Shown: positions 1-6,159 of the stretch, in pieces
Layout of the letters: every line of letters starts with the position of its first letter
Position numbering within the stretch: the stretch's first letter is position 1
Source of the DNA: JBAZYZ01 sp964361185
GTDB lineage: Bacteria; Patescibacteriota; Minisyncoccia; Phycocordibacterales; VMEP01
Assembly: GCA_964361185.1 (NCBI GenBank)
Contig: CAYHZS010000022.1
Span: 1 to 13,139, forward strand
Length of the DNA stretch: 13,139 nt
Reading direction: 5' to 3'
The notes under the pieces: model-generated
Databases searched by the model: none
What the model saw: the letters and a program-made list of their open reading frames with translations, nothing else
What the model was told of the DNA's origin: nothing
Program-made: the position numbers and the translations under genes

Positions 1-749
1 TCGCGAGTCCCAGGGTAATAGTCGGAGTGCCTTCAGGAATTACCAATGTTGAAACGCGCGCGGTTTATGACGCGACCAAAAATGCCGGAGCAAGAGAGGT
101 TCATATAGTGGAACAGCCGATGGCCGCGGCAATCGGCATAAGACTCCCGATAAAAGACCCGGTCGGTTCCATGGTGATTGATATAGGTGGGGGCACCGCG
201 GATATCGCGGTTATTTCTCTGGGAGGAATTGTGCGTTCCAAAAGCCTGAAGGTCGCCGGAGATCGTCTTAATCAGGACATCATTTCTTATCTGCGCGATG
301 AATTTAAAATCTTAATAGGGGAGAAAACCGCTGAAAGCGTGAAAATAGCCATTGGTTCGGCATTTGAGAGCGGTAGTTCGGTTGAGGCTTCAATTAAGGG
401 GCGAGATTTGGTGACCGGATTGCCCCGCGAAGTAATAATCACTGATGCCGATATCAGGGAAGCTATTTCGCCCTCGATAAATATATTGATTGATTCCATC
501 AAGGAAGTACTTGAAACTACTCCTCCGGAAATTCTTGCTGATGTCATGAACCGCGGAATTATTCTGGTTGGTGGAGGAGCTCTTCTGGACGGACTTGCCA
601 CTCTTCTTCATGCTATTTTAAAAATTCCCATTCATGTTGCGGAAGATCCGCTTTCAGCCGTGGCGCGTGGAACTGGAATAATTCTTGAGGACCTTGAAGC
701 TTATAATGATATCCTCATAGGAAACCAAGATGAGTTACCTCCCAGATAA
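1..749 (+). CDS. mreB: Rod shape-determining protein MreB, 5'-truncated by window edge
   Basis: MreB is the bacterial actin that forms membrane-associated filaments and positions the peptidoglycan elongation machinery. The frame is open from base 3 with no start codon, so about the last 248 residues are present and roughly the first 100 of a usual 340-residue MreB are missing. Visible family motifs are GVPSGIT near the left edge, EQPMAAAIG, the phosphate-2 loop VIDIGGGTADIAV (about bases 173-211), the adenosine-binding VGGGALLDGL (about 568-597) and the C-terminal DPLSAVARGTG. The GTG at 27 codes for the internal valine of GVPSG and is not a start. The gene overlaps mreC by 20 bases, as expected for an mreBCD operon. 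The family assignment is very secure. Confidence 0.97.
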   Translation, partial: ASPRVIVGVPSGITNVETRAVYDATKNAGAREVHIVEQPMAAAIGIRLPIKDPVGSMVIDIGGGTADIAVISLGGIVRSKSLKVAGDRLNQDIISYLRDEFKILIGEKTAESVKIAIGSAFESGSSVEASIKGRDLVTGLPREVIITDADIREAISPSINILIDSIKEVLETTPPEILADVMNRGIILVGGGALLDGLATLLHAILKIPIHVAEDPLSAVARGTGIILEDLEAYNDILIGNQDELPPR

Positions 750-1518
750 TGAGGGACGCAGAAAGCGGATCAGAATCATTTTAATTTTGCTCTCCGTGGC
801 GGTTATTTTCCTGTATCAGGGGCCTCTGCGTCCGTCTTTTATCGGCGGTTTGAATGCAAAGGCAGAACCGCTCTTTAAGGAAGGGGAGTCTCTTAAAGAA
901 AGTTTATTGACCGGGTTTTTTTCATTTTTTTCTCTTAAAAAATCGCTGATAAAGGAGAATGAGTCTCTCAAGGAAAAATTGAACGAAGCCGAAAATAAAC
1001 TGTTGGAACGCGACCGTCTTCTTGCTGAAAATCTTGATCTCAAGGATATGCTTGGACGTTCGAATCGTGGAAAACTGGTTCTGGCTTCGGTTATCGTAAA
1101 ACCAAGCCGATCGCCTTACGACACTCTCATATTGGATGTCGGTGAAAACGACGGAATATCGGCGGGTAACAAGGTTATTGCCTACGGAAGCACAGTCATA
1201 GGGGAGGTGCGCGAAGTATCGAGTAGTGCCTCGAAGGTTGTTTTATTTTCGACTTATGGAGAAGAATATCAGGGGATAATTTCGGGCAAGAATATCTCGG
1301 TTAAACTGACCGGCCGTGGAGGGGGGAATTTTGTGGCGGAACTTCCGCGTGGGATATTGATTGAAAAAGGAGAACAGGTTTTTTCAGTCGGTATTTCCCC
1401 GCATCTTTTGGGAGTGGTGGATAGTATTTTCTCCGACCCTCGTAATCCCATACAGAGAATCTTGTTCAGAAGTCCGGTTAACACCCAAGAGTTACACCTG
1501 GTAGAAGTTATATTATGA
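730..1518 (+). CDS. mreC: Rod shape-determining protein MreC
   Basis: MreC is a membrane-anchored periplasmic scaffold that links MreB and MreD to PBP2 in the elongasome. The 262-residue product has a short basic cytoplasmic N-terminus, one membrane helix (about residues 15-29), a charged coiled coil rich in Lys, Glu and Leu (about 68-108) and then the beta-rich MreC core (about 117-262). The core carries the typical SPYDTLILDVGENDGIS stretch followed by G-N-K-V-I. The ATG lies inside the end of mreB, with an AGGAAA ribosome-binding site about 9 bases upstream, which suggests translational coupling. Its TGA stop overlaps the next ATG as ATGA. Length and domain order are normal for the family. 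Confidence 0.94.
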   Translation: MSYLPDNEGRRKRIRIILILLSVAVIFLYQGPLRPSFIGGLNAKAEPLFKEGESLKESLLTGFFSFFSLKKSLIKENESLKEKLNEAENKLLERDRLLAENLDLKDMLGRSNRGKLVLASVIVKPSRSPYDTLILDVGENDGISAGNKVIAYGSTVIGEVREVSSSASKVVLFSTYGEEYQGIISGKNISVKLTGRGGGNFVAELPRGILIEKGEQVFSVGISPHLLGVVDSIFSDPRNPIQRILFRSPVNTQELHLVEVIL

Positions 1519-1781
1519 TCCTAACGCGCGTCATTTCTTACATTATCCTGTTTGTATCCGTATTTACTCTGCCTTGGTGGTTTTTAATCTTCCTTTTCGC
1601 GACTTTTATTTTCTACTTTAGAAATTACTACGAAGTAGTTTTCTTTGCTCTACTCGTGGACTCTCTTTACGCGGTTCCGGAACCTAAATTCCGCGGGTTT
1701 GTCCTCGTGATGACGGCATTCTCCCTCGCGCTATTTTTCATAATTGAATTTTTAAAAAAAAGACTTTCTTTTTACCGCTAA
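1515..1781 (+). CDS. Small membrane protein in the MreD position (short MreD-like)
   Basis: This is an 88-residue, very hydrophobic protein with about three to four predicted membrane helices (roughly residues 7-20, 21-36, 38-52 and 60-80) and a basic C-terminal tail (KKRLSFYR). It starts at an ATG that overlaps the mreC stop (ATGA), so it is almost certainly translated with mreC. Its place between mreC and the PBP2 gene is where mreD usually lies, and the aromatic and acidic stretch YYEVVFFALLVDSLYAVP resembles the middle of MreD. It is only about half the usual length of about 160 residues. I infer a reduced MreD. The position supports this strongly and the sequence only weakly, so no gene symbol is given. 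Confidence 0.72.
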   Translation: MILTRVISYIILFVSVFTLPWWFLIFLFATFIFYFRNYYEVVFFALLVDSLYAVPEPKFRGFVLVMTAFSLALFFIIEFLKKRLSFYR

Positions 1782-1803
1782 TTCCGATAGTAAAGCAATC
1801 GTA

Positions 1804-1843
1804 CTTACTGATGAGTAAGGTGAATAAACAAGTAAGGTATAAT
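1804..1843 (+). promoter_or_regulatory. Candidate promoter/operator ahead of the PBP2 region
   Basis: A perfect inverted repeat CTTACT-GATG-AGTAAG (1804-1819) is followed by a second direct copy of AGTAAGGT (1814-1821 and 1831-1838). The second copy runs into a consensus -10 hexamer TATAAT (1838-1843), 8 bases before the ATG at 1851. No good -35 hexamer is visible at 16-18 bases. The repeats could be an operator for a regulator. Alternatively, AGTAAGG may serve as the ribosome-binding site of the short frame at 1851, since the region between the mreD-like gene and mrdA could be read through from upstream. Confidence 0.35.
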
Positions 1844-1850
1844 ATTTACT

Positions 1851-1952
1851 ATGAAAAAGAAGTTTTTTGACCATGAAATTTATCCTGAAGACCCCGGTAG
1901 TAGGACCTCGACAAGCTCGGTTCACTACGGGGTAAAGTTCATGAACAGATAA
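1851..1952 (+). pseudogene. 33-codon duplicate of the PBP2 N-terminus (short upstream frame)
   Basis: The frame begins MKKKFFDHEIYPED, almost the same as the start of the downstream PBP2 (MKKKFTDHEIYPEE). The two ATGs are exactly 117 bases (39 codons) apart and in the same frame. After codon 13 the similarity stops where a palindromic repeat begins, and the frame ends at TAA 1950-1952, right at the AAAGAGGG ribosome-binding site of mrdA. Over the shared 13 codons two changes are silent (CAT/CAC, CCT/CCG) and two alter residues. It could be a dead duplication scar, or a translated leader coupled to mrdA. The sequence does not decide between these. Confidence 0.6.
1891..1933. repeat. Imperfect palindromic (REP-like) element
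   Basis: The outer arms ACCCCG (1891-1896) and CGGGGT (1928-1933) pair, followed by GTAGT with ACTAC and ACC with GGT around a central TCGACAAGCTCGG. The centre resembles the widespread CGACAAGCTC core of bacterial REP-like palindromes; that resemblance is from memory and was not searched. The element sits exactly where similarity between the duplicated mrdA starts ends, which suggests it was inserted there. Confidence 0.55.
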
Positions 1953-1967
1953 AGAGGGATATTTAAT

Positions 1968-3644
1968 ATGAAAAAGAAGTTTACTGACCACGAAATTTAT
2001 CCGGAAGAAATATTTAGCGATGCGCTCAATATTCCAGGCTTTGACGAGGATCAATTTGAGGGAAGAATAGAGCGTCCTATATCTCGAAATGTTGTGCTCG
2101 TGCTCGGTATTTTTTTTCTTCTAGTCGGTGGGGTTTTTGTTTCTAGGGCGTGGTTTCTTCAGATTAAGAACGGGGAAACTTACTCGCAAATGAGCGAACG
2201 CAATCGCTTGCGTAATATTCCTATTTTTGCGGAACGGGGAGTTATATATGACCGCAACGGCAAAGAACTAGCCTGGAACACGGAGAATGAAAATATGAAC
2301 TTTTCTTCGCGTGCCTACGCCGAGATTCCCGGATTGGGTCATGTTTTAGGTTATGTCAGTCTGCCAAAATTGGACCAATCCGGCAATTTCTGGCAAACGG
2401 AATCCATAGGAATGGACGGCGTGGAAAAATATTATAACTTGCTTTTGAGCGGGAAGAATGGCGTCAAGGTGGTGGAAACTGATGTCGCAGATCGCGTAAA
2501 AAGCGAAAGCACGATAGATCCTCCGATAGAAGGCGAGAATATTACTCTCACGATTGACGCTCGGCTGGAAGAGAAGTTTTACGGGTACATCAAAACACTA
2601 TCGGGAAGCGTCGGATTTACCGGAGGAGGCGGGGTTATTATGGACGTAAATAGCGGAGAAGTCCTTGCGCTTGTGAGTTATCCGGAATACAATCCCGCCG
2701 TTTTGTCCGGAGGTGGAAGCGCGAGAACAATAAATTCTTATCTTAAGGATAAAAGCAATCCGTTTTTAAACCGCCCCGTAGCCGGACTTTACACGCCGGG
2801 TTCGGTCGTGAAGCCGTTTATGGCCATGGCGGCTCTTACGGAAGATGTCATTGATCCGCAAAAAAAGATTTTAAGTACAGGATCAATTTCCGTGCCGAAT
2901 CCTTATGATCCGAAAAAGCCCAGTATATTTAAAGATTGGAAAGCTCACGGCTGGGTTGATATGAGGCGCGCTTTAGCCGTGTCCTCCGACGTTTATTTTT
3001 ACGAAATAGGAGGGGGTTTTGAAAGCCAAAAGGGCCTTGGAATTGCTAATATCGAAAAATATGTCCGGTTGTTTGGTCTAGGGACAAAGACCGGCATAGA
3101 TTTACCGTCTGAATCCGAAGGAACTATTCCTAATCCTGCATGGAAGGCGGAAAATTTCGATGGAGAGAAATGGCTCATAGGAGATACTTATAATACTGTT
3201 ATCGGTCAATATGGCTTCCATGTGACCCCCATCCAGCTTCTTCGGGCAATTGCCTCGGTCGCGAATGGGGGAGATTTAGTTTCTCCTCATGTTGCCAACG
3301 TTAAGAATCGCCTTCTGGTAAAAACAAATACAGGACTTGATAAAAAGTTTTTTGAAATAACAAGGGAGGGTATGCGGCTTTCCGTGACTGAAGGCACAAG
3401 CGCGGGACTAAATATCTCAGGGCTTAAAGTCGCAGCGAAGACGGGCACGGCTGAACTCGGAGTGAGGAAAAATTACGTGAATTCGTGGGTAACCGGCTTC
3501 TTTCCCTATGATAGTCCACGCTATGCTTTTATCGTGGTTATGGAAAAAGGGCCGGTAGGAAATTTGACGGGAGGGGTGTATATCATGCGTCAGATGCTTG
3601 AGTGGATGCAGGTGAATACGCCTGAGTATTTAAAACAATTTTAG
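1968..3644 (+). CDS. mrdA: Penicillin-binding protein 2 (peptidoglycan D,D-transpeptidase, elongasome)
   Basis: This is a class B PBP that cross-links peptidoglycan during cell elongation; it is membrane-anchored with its catalytic domain outside the membrane. The 558-residue product has a 40-residue acidic cytoplasmic tail, one membrane helix (about 42-60) and a compact dimerisation region with RGVIYDRNGKELA (90-102) and GHVLGYVS. The transpeptidase domain carries all three catalytic motifs: SVVK with nucleophile Ser279 and Lys282, Ser-Ser-Asp 339-341 (the PBP2-type variant of SxN), and KTGTA at 491-495. It is shorter than the usual 600 or more residues, mainly in the N-terminal module. An AGAGGG ribosome-binding site precedes the ATG. 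PBP2 rather than PBP3 is chosen because of the mre neighbours and the SSD motif. Confidence 0.93.
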   Translation: MKKKFTDHEIYPEEIFSDALNIPGFDEDQFEGRIERPISRNVVLVLGIFFLLVGGVFVSRAWFLQIKNGETYSQMSERNRLRNIPIFAERGVIYDRNGKELAWNTENENMNFSSRAYAEIPGLGHVLGYVSLPKLDQSGNFWQTESIGMDGVEKYYNLLLSGKNGVKVVETDVADRVKSESTIDPPIEGENITLTIDARLEEKFYGYIKTLSGSVGFTGGGGVIMDVNSGEVLALVSYPEYNPAVLSGGGSARTINSYLKDKSNPFLNRPVAGLYTPGSVVKPFMAMAALTEDVIDPQKKILSTGSISVPNPYDPKKPSIFKDWKAHGWVDMRRALAVSSDVYFYEIGGGFESQKGLGIANIEKYVRLFGLGTKTGIDLPSESEGTIPNPAWKAENFDGEKWLIGDTYNTVIGQYGFHVTPIQLLRAIASVANGGDLVSPHVANVKNRLLVKTNTGLDKKFFEITREGMRLSVTEGTSAGLNISGLKVAAKTGTAELGVRKNYVNSWVTGFFPYDSPRYAFIVVMEKGPVGNLTGGVYIMRQMLEWMQVNTPEYLKQF

Positions 3645-3690
3645 ATAATGTAAAAAGGTGACAGTCAAGTATTTCCATTTATGTTATAAA

Positions 3691-3699
3691 TGCTATACT
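3691..3699 (+). promoter_or_regulatory. Extended -10 promoter for greA
   Basis: TG-C-TATACT (3691-3699) fits the extended -10 pattern TGnTATAAT, which can work without a good -35, and none is seen. Initiation would fall near 3706, leaving a leader of only a few bases before the greA ATG at 3710. There is no Shine-Dalgarno sequence, consistent with nearly leaderless translation. A second TG-T-TATAAA lies at 3682-3690. Confidence 0.55.
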
Positions 3700-3709
3700 T
3701 TGCGTCACT

Positions 3710-4183
3710 ATGGTTCCAGCAAACAACACTGTATATATAAGTCGAGAGAAACTAGAAGATCTAAAGAAAGAACTTGAATTTTTAAAGTCGCATAGGCGTA
3801 AGGAAATTGCCGAAAGTCTTGAGTTTGCTAAATCGTTAGGCGATATATCAGAAAATGCCGAATACAGCCAAGCTCGCGAAGATCAGGCTAAAACAGAGGA
3901 CCGGATTTTGCAGATTGAAGAAACACTGAAAAATGCGGTTATAGTCAACAAGCACCATAGCTCAGTTATTGAGGTTGGAACTACCGTTGTAGTGGAGAAA
4001 GAGGGAAGCGACATAAAACAGAGATACCAAATAGTGGGTTCGGAAGAATCCGATATGAAGCAGGGGAAAATTTCAAACCACTCTCCTCTCGGACAAGCGT
4101 TATTCGGAAAAAAGAAGGGAGATAAAGTGACGTTTAAAACTCCTTCCGGAATCAACAATTACAAAATTGTGGATATAGAGTAA
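3710..4183 (+). CDS. greA: Transcription elongation factor GreA
   Basis: GreA binds in the secondary channel of RNA polymerase and stimulates cleavage of the 3' end of the RNA in backtracked complexes. The 157-residue length is normal. Residues about 8-78 form the N-terminal antiparallel coiled coil with the tip motif GDISENAEY (44-52), whose Asp45 and Glu48 correspond to the acidic residues that hold the catalytic magnesium. Residues about 82-157 form the FKBP-like domain, with SPLGQALFGKKKGDKV at 125-140. The start gives a slightly long N-terminus (MVPANNTVYI), but it is the only ATG that fits. The gene lies between the PBP2 gene and lysS; greA next to lysS is a common arrangement in bacteria. 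Confidence 0.96.
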   Translation: MVPANNTVYISREKLEDLKKELEFLKSHRRKEIAESLEFAKSLGDISENAEYSQAREDQAKTEDRILQIEETLKNAVIVNKHHSSVIEVGTTVVVEKEGSDIKQRYQIVGSEESDMKQGKISNHSPLGQALFGKKKGDKVTFKTPSGINNYKIVDIE

Positions 4184-4218
4184 AATAAATTAACGAGCGG
4201 AGCGACTATAATTTATTT
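4183..4218. repeat. AT-rich hairpin at the greA stop codon
   Basis: AAATAAATTA (4183-4192) pairs perfectly with TAATTTATTT (4209-4218) around a 16-base loop containing CGAGCGGAGCGA. The first base is the last base of the greA stop codon. It may protect the greA mRNA 3' end or weakly terminate transcription, but there is no clean T-run. It stacks directly in front of the lysS leader hairpins. Confidence 0.6.
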
Positions 4219-4219
4219 A

Positions 4220-4299
4220 CCCGCCAAAATTTTTGTACTCAAAAACTTGGGCGGGTGATGATTTTCTAAAACTCACTTCGTTCGTTAAGAAAATCTACC
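4220..4299 (+). promoter_or_regulatory. Two-hairpin leader element in front of lysS (copy 1)
   Basis: Hairpin 1 has arms CCCGCC (4220-4225) and GGCGGG (4250-4255) with an inner TTTTTG/CAAAAA stem. Hairpin 2 has arms GATTTTCT (4260-4267) and AGAAAATC (4288-4295) with CTCACTTCGTTCG in its loop. The element ends at the lysS ATG and leaves no recognisable Shine-Dalgarno sequence. About 80 percent of its bases are the same in the leader of mraZ (6160-6236), also directly before the ATG. It is either a structured RNA leader or a dispersed palindromic repeat that tends to sit upstream of start codons. Confidence 0.7.
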
Positions 4300-5646
4300 A
4301 TGGCTTCTCTTGAAGAAATCCGCGCGGAGCGCGTCAAAAAACTTGAACTTTTGAAATCAAAGGGGATTAATCCGTATCCTATACATTCGGCGCGCACGGC
4401 CACTTTAAGCGAGGTAGCCGCGCGTTTTGCCAAGTTTTCCAAAAAGAAATCAATTACGCTTGCTGGTCGAGTCTTAGCCGTGCGCGGGCAGGGCGCGCTT
4501 GTATTCTTTGACTTCAACGACGGCACTGGGAATTTCCAAGGCATGTTCAAAAAAGGTTCTATTTCTGACGAGAACTTGCGTCTATTTGCTGACACCGTGG
4601 ATATAGGCGATTTCGTGGAAGTAACGGGTAAACTTTTCCTAACCAAAAGGAAAGAGAAAACTATTGAGGTCGCAGAATGGAAGATGCTCTCTAAAAGTCT
4701 TCGTCCACTTCCCGATAAATGGCATGGCTTGGAAAATACAGAAGAAAGATACAGAAAACGTTATCTTGATTTGGTTTCATCACCGGAAGTAAAAGAGAGG
4801 TTTATTCTCCGTTCCCGTCTTATTTCCGAAATTCGCGCTTTTCTGGATTCGGTCGGATACCTGGAAGTGGAAACGCCCATGCTCCAGCTATTGGCCGGGG
4901 GTGCAACGGCCGCGCCTTTTAATACTCATCACAACGCTTTGGATATTAATCTCAACTTGCGCATCGCGCCGGAACTTTATCTAAAGGAGCTTTTAGCGGG
5001 GGGTTTCCCAAAGGTTTACGAACTCGGGAGGAATTTTAGAAATGAAGGAATAGACGTAACTCATAATCCGGAATTTACCATGCTTGAATTTTACGAGGCG
5101 TATAGCGATGCTTCCAAACAGATGATTTTTATCGAAAAACTGATTAAGCAGGTCGTAAAGAAGACAGTGAAGAAAAATATTATCGAATATGACGGAGAGA
5201 AAATAGATTTCGGCAAGAAATTCGCGACAGTAAATTATTTTGATTTGCTCAAAAGGTATGCTCTTATTACGAGTCCTGAAAAAGCTACTCTTCCGGAACT
5301 CGTGCTTAAGGCCAAACAGCTTGCTGTGCCCGTGTCTCCGACTGACGCCACAGAAAAAGTCATGGATGGCATTTACAAGAAGGTCTGTCGACCTCGCTTG
5401 ATTCAGCCTACTTTCATTACCGAGTATCCGGTGGCGTTTTCTCCGTTCGCCAAGAGGAGTGAAAAGAGTCCGGAATTCATTGATCGTTTTCAGCTTGTCA
5501 TTGGAGGACTTGAAGTGGTAAACGCGTTTTCCGAATTAAACGATTCGGAAGATCAGCGCGAGCGGTATTTGGAACAGGATAAAAAAAGAAAGGGGGGAGA
5601 GGCCGAAGTATCTCCCTCGGACGAAAGCTATCTTGTATCGATGTAA
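4300..5646 (+). CDS. lysS: Lysyl-tRNA synthetase (class II), interrupted before motif 3
   Basis: LysRS charges tRNA-Lys with lysine using ATP, in the cytoplasm. Residues about 50-130 are the anticodon-binding OB fold (ITLAGRVLAV). The class II core follows with motif 1 (about 174-194, ending LEVETPML), LAGGATAAPF with THHNALD, RIAPELYLKELLAGGF, and motif 2 as RNFRNEGIDVTHNPEFT (244-260). NAFSELND at 408-415 is also typical. The frame stops after 448 residues at TAA 5644-5646, just before the expected motif 3. The same frame continues past this stop and a TGA at 5665-5667 to give exactly the missing 40 codons (488 in total, a normal LysRS length). As read, the product would lack the motif 3 arginine that contacts ATP and should be inactive. 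Sequencing error, recent decay and stop-codon readthrough are all possible. Confidence 0.9.
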   Translation: MASLEEIRAERVKKLELLKSKGINPYPIHSARTATLSEVAARFAKFSKKKSITLAGRVLAVRGQGALVFFDFNDGTGNFQGMFKKGSISDENLRLFADTVDIGDFVEVTGKLFLTKRKEKTIEVAEWKMLSKSLRPLPDKWHGLENTEERYRKRYLDLVSSPEVKERFILRSRLISEIRAFLDSVGYLEVETPMLQLLAGGATAAPFNTHHNALDINLNLRIAPELYLKELLAGGFPKVYELGRNFRNEGIDVTHNPEFTMLEFYEAYSDASKQMIFIEKLIKQVVKKTVKKNIIEYDGEKIDFGKKFATVNYFDLLKRYALITSPEKATLPELVLKAKQLAVPVSPTDATEKVMDGIYKKVCRPRLIQPTFITEYPVAFSPFAKRSEKSPEFIDRFQLVIGGLEVVNAFSELNDSEDQRERYLEQDKKRKGGEAEVSPSDESYLVSM

Positions 5647-5766
5647 TATGGAATACCTCGGGCTTGAGGTGTTGGTGTAGGAATAGACCGCCTGTTAATG
5701 ATTCTTACGGGACAGAAGAATATACGCGAAGTAATCTTATTCCCGACACTAAGGCCGAAGAACTAG
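5647..5766 (+). pseudogene. In-frame C-terminal remnant of lysS containing class II motif 3
   Basis: Reading on in the lysS frame after TAA 5644-5646 gives YGIPRA, a TGA at 5665-5667, then GVGVGIDRLLMILTG followed by QKNIREVILFPTLRPKN and a TAG at 5764-5766. This is a complete class II motif 3 (G-x-G-x-G-x-D-R) and the usual LysRS ending. In typical LysRS the positions of the two stops hold Glu (MEYG) and Gly (xAGG/TGG), so each stop is one G-to-T change away from GAA or GGA. No start codon with a ribosome-binding site would let this piece be made on its own. Confidence 0.88.
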
Positions 5767-5787
5767 AAGTTAAAAAATAGAACATGG

Positions 5788-5815
5788 AAAAAAGTTCCGG
5801 AGACGGGCCTTTTTT
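5788..5815 (+). terminator. Rho-independent terminator after lysS
   Basis: The outer arms AAAAAAG (5788-5794) and CTTTTTT (5809-5815), together with inner CCG/CGG closing a GAGA tetraloop, form a hairpin ending in a run of six T followed by ATTT. It lies 22 bases after the full-length lysS stop, so it ends the greA-lysS unit. The A-run on the other side may let it work in both directions. Confidence 0.75.
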
Positions 5816-5843
5816 ATTTAATTGCCTACCCAATTTAATAATA

Positions 5844-5870
5844 GCAAAGCCCCCTTAGAAGGGGGTTTGC
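5844..5870. terminator. Strong GC hairpin, possible second terminator
   Basis: GCAAA-CCCCCTT (5844-5856, with one bulged G) pairs with AAGGGGGTTTGC (5859-5870) over a two-base AG turn, giving a 12-base-pair stem. No T-run follows on the plus strand, so it may be a transcript-end stabiliser or back-up terminator rather than a simple intrinsic terminator. Confidence 0.5.
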
Positions 5871-6017
5871 GATATGTATTAGCCTGTAATCGATGATTAC
5901 GGCGAGCGGGATATTCCCCACGATAGGTATGCCGTCTTGCCAATTAAACTATTACATAATCCATATTATTTTTTTAATAAACCATTAAATTTATCCCGAG
6001 GGAAGCCCATACGTGAT
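5871..6017. other. Gene-free stretch between two hairpins
   Basis: I see no supported gene here. It holds a small hairpin GTAATC-GAT-GATTAC (5885-5899), then a GC-richer piece with GGGA-TAT-TCCC, then AT-rich DNA. Hairpins bound both ends, and the downstream one is a strong terminator, so a short non-coding transcript is possible. No convincing promoter is visible. A 31-codon frame from an ATG near 5893 has no ribosome-binding site. Confidence 0.4.
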
Positions 6018-6043
6018 AAAAAGCCCTATATACAGGGCTTTTT
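6018..6043 (+). terminator. Rho-independent terminator upstream of the dcw promoter
   Basis: AAAAAGCCCT (6018-6027) and AGGGCTTTTT (6034-6043) pair perfectly around a six-base loop, with the T-run forming the 3' arm. The symmetric A- and T-runs make it potentially bidirectional. It shields the mraZ promoter just downstream from read-through. It implies that something is transcribed into it, either lysS read-through or a short RNA from 5871-6017. Confidence 0.8.
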
Positions 6044-6076
6044 GGTGTTTGCATGGACCTGTTGATAACTCGGCTT

Positions 6077-6105
6077 TTGGTTTAAATCTAATAGTGGGGT
6101 ATAAT
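6077..6105 (+). promoter_or_regulatory. Promoter of the mraZ (dcw) operon
   Basis: The -35 is TTGGTT (6077-6082), with a 17-base spacer and a perfect -10 TATAAT (6100-6105). Transcription should start near 6112, giving a leader of about 125 bases with the MraZ boxes and the two-hairpin element. It is the only strong promoter seen for mraZ-rsmH-ftsL-ftsI-murF. Confidence 0.75.
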
Positions 6106-6149
6106 GGTATCAAGTGGGATGAAGTGGGATTTAGAAAAATAGAGTGGAA
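6095..6149 (+). promoter_or_regulatory. MraZ operator: TGG boxes on a 10-bp phase
   Basis: TGGGG (6095), TGGTA (6105), TGGGA (6115), TGGGA (6125) and TGGAA (6145) all start on the same 10-bp register; only the slot at 6135 (GAAAA) is degenerate. E. coli MraZ is known to bind TGGGN direct repeats separated by five bases upstream of its own gene, which is exactly this geometry. The first two boxes flank and overlap the TATAAT, so binding should block RNA polymerase. The expected outcome is autorepression of the dcw operon. Confidence 0.82.
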
Positions 6150-6159
6150 ATAGGTTTAT

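Noticed and set aside
27..749. GTG at 27 as the start of mreB
   Set aside because: Upstream codons in the same frame continue the MreB sequence and the GTG encodes the valine of GVPSGIT.
5665..5667. TGA in lysS as a glycine codon (genetic code 25, as in Gracilibacteria/Absconditabacteria)
   Set aside because: The expected residue is Gly, but TGA serves as the stop of mreC, mraZ and the 213-residue gene here, no other gene has internal TGA, and a TAA also interrupts lysS.
5893..5988. 31-codon frame in the gap after lysS
   Set aside because: No ribosome-binding site, no promoter, unremarkable composition.
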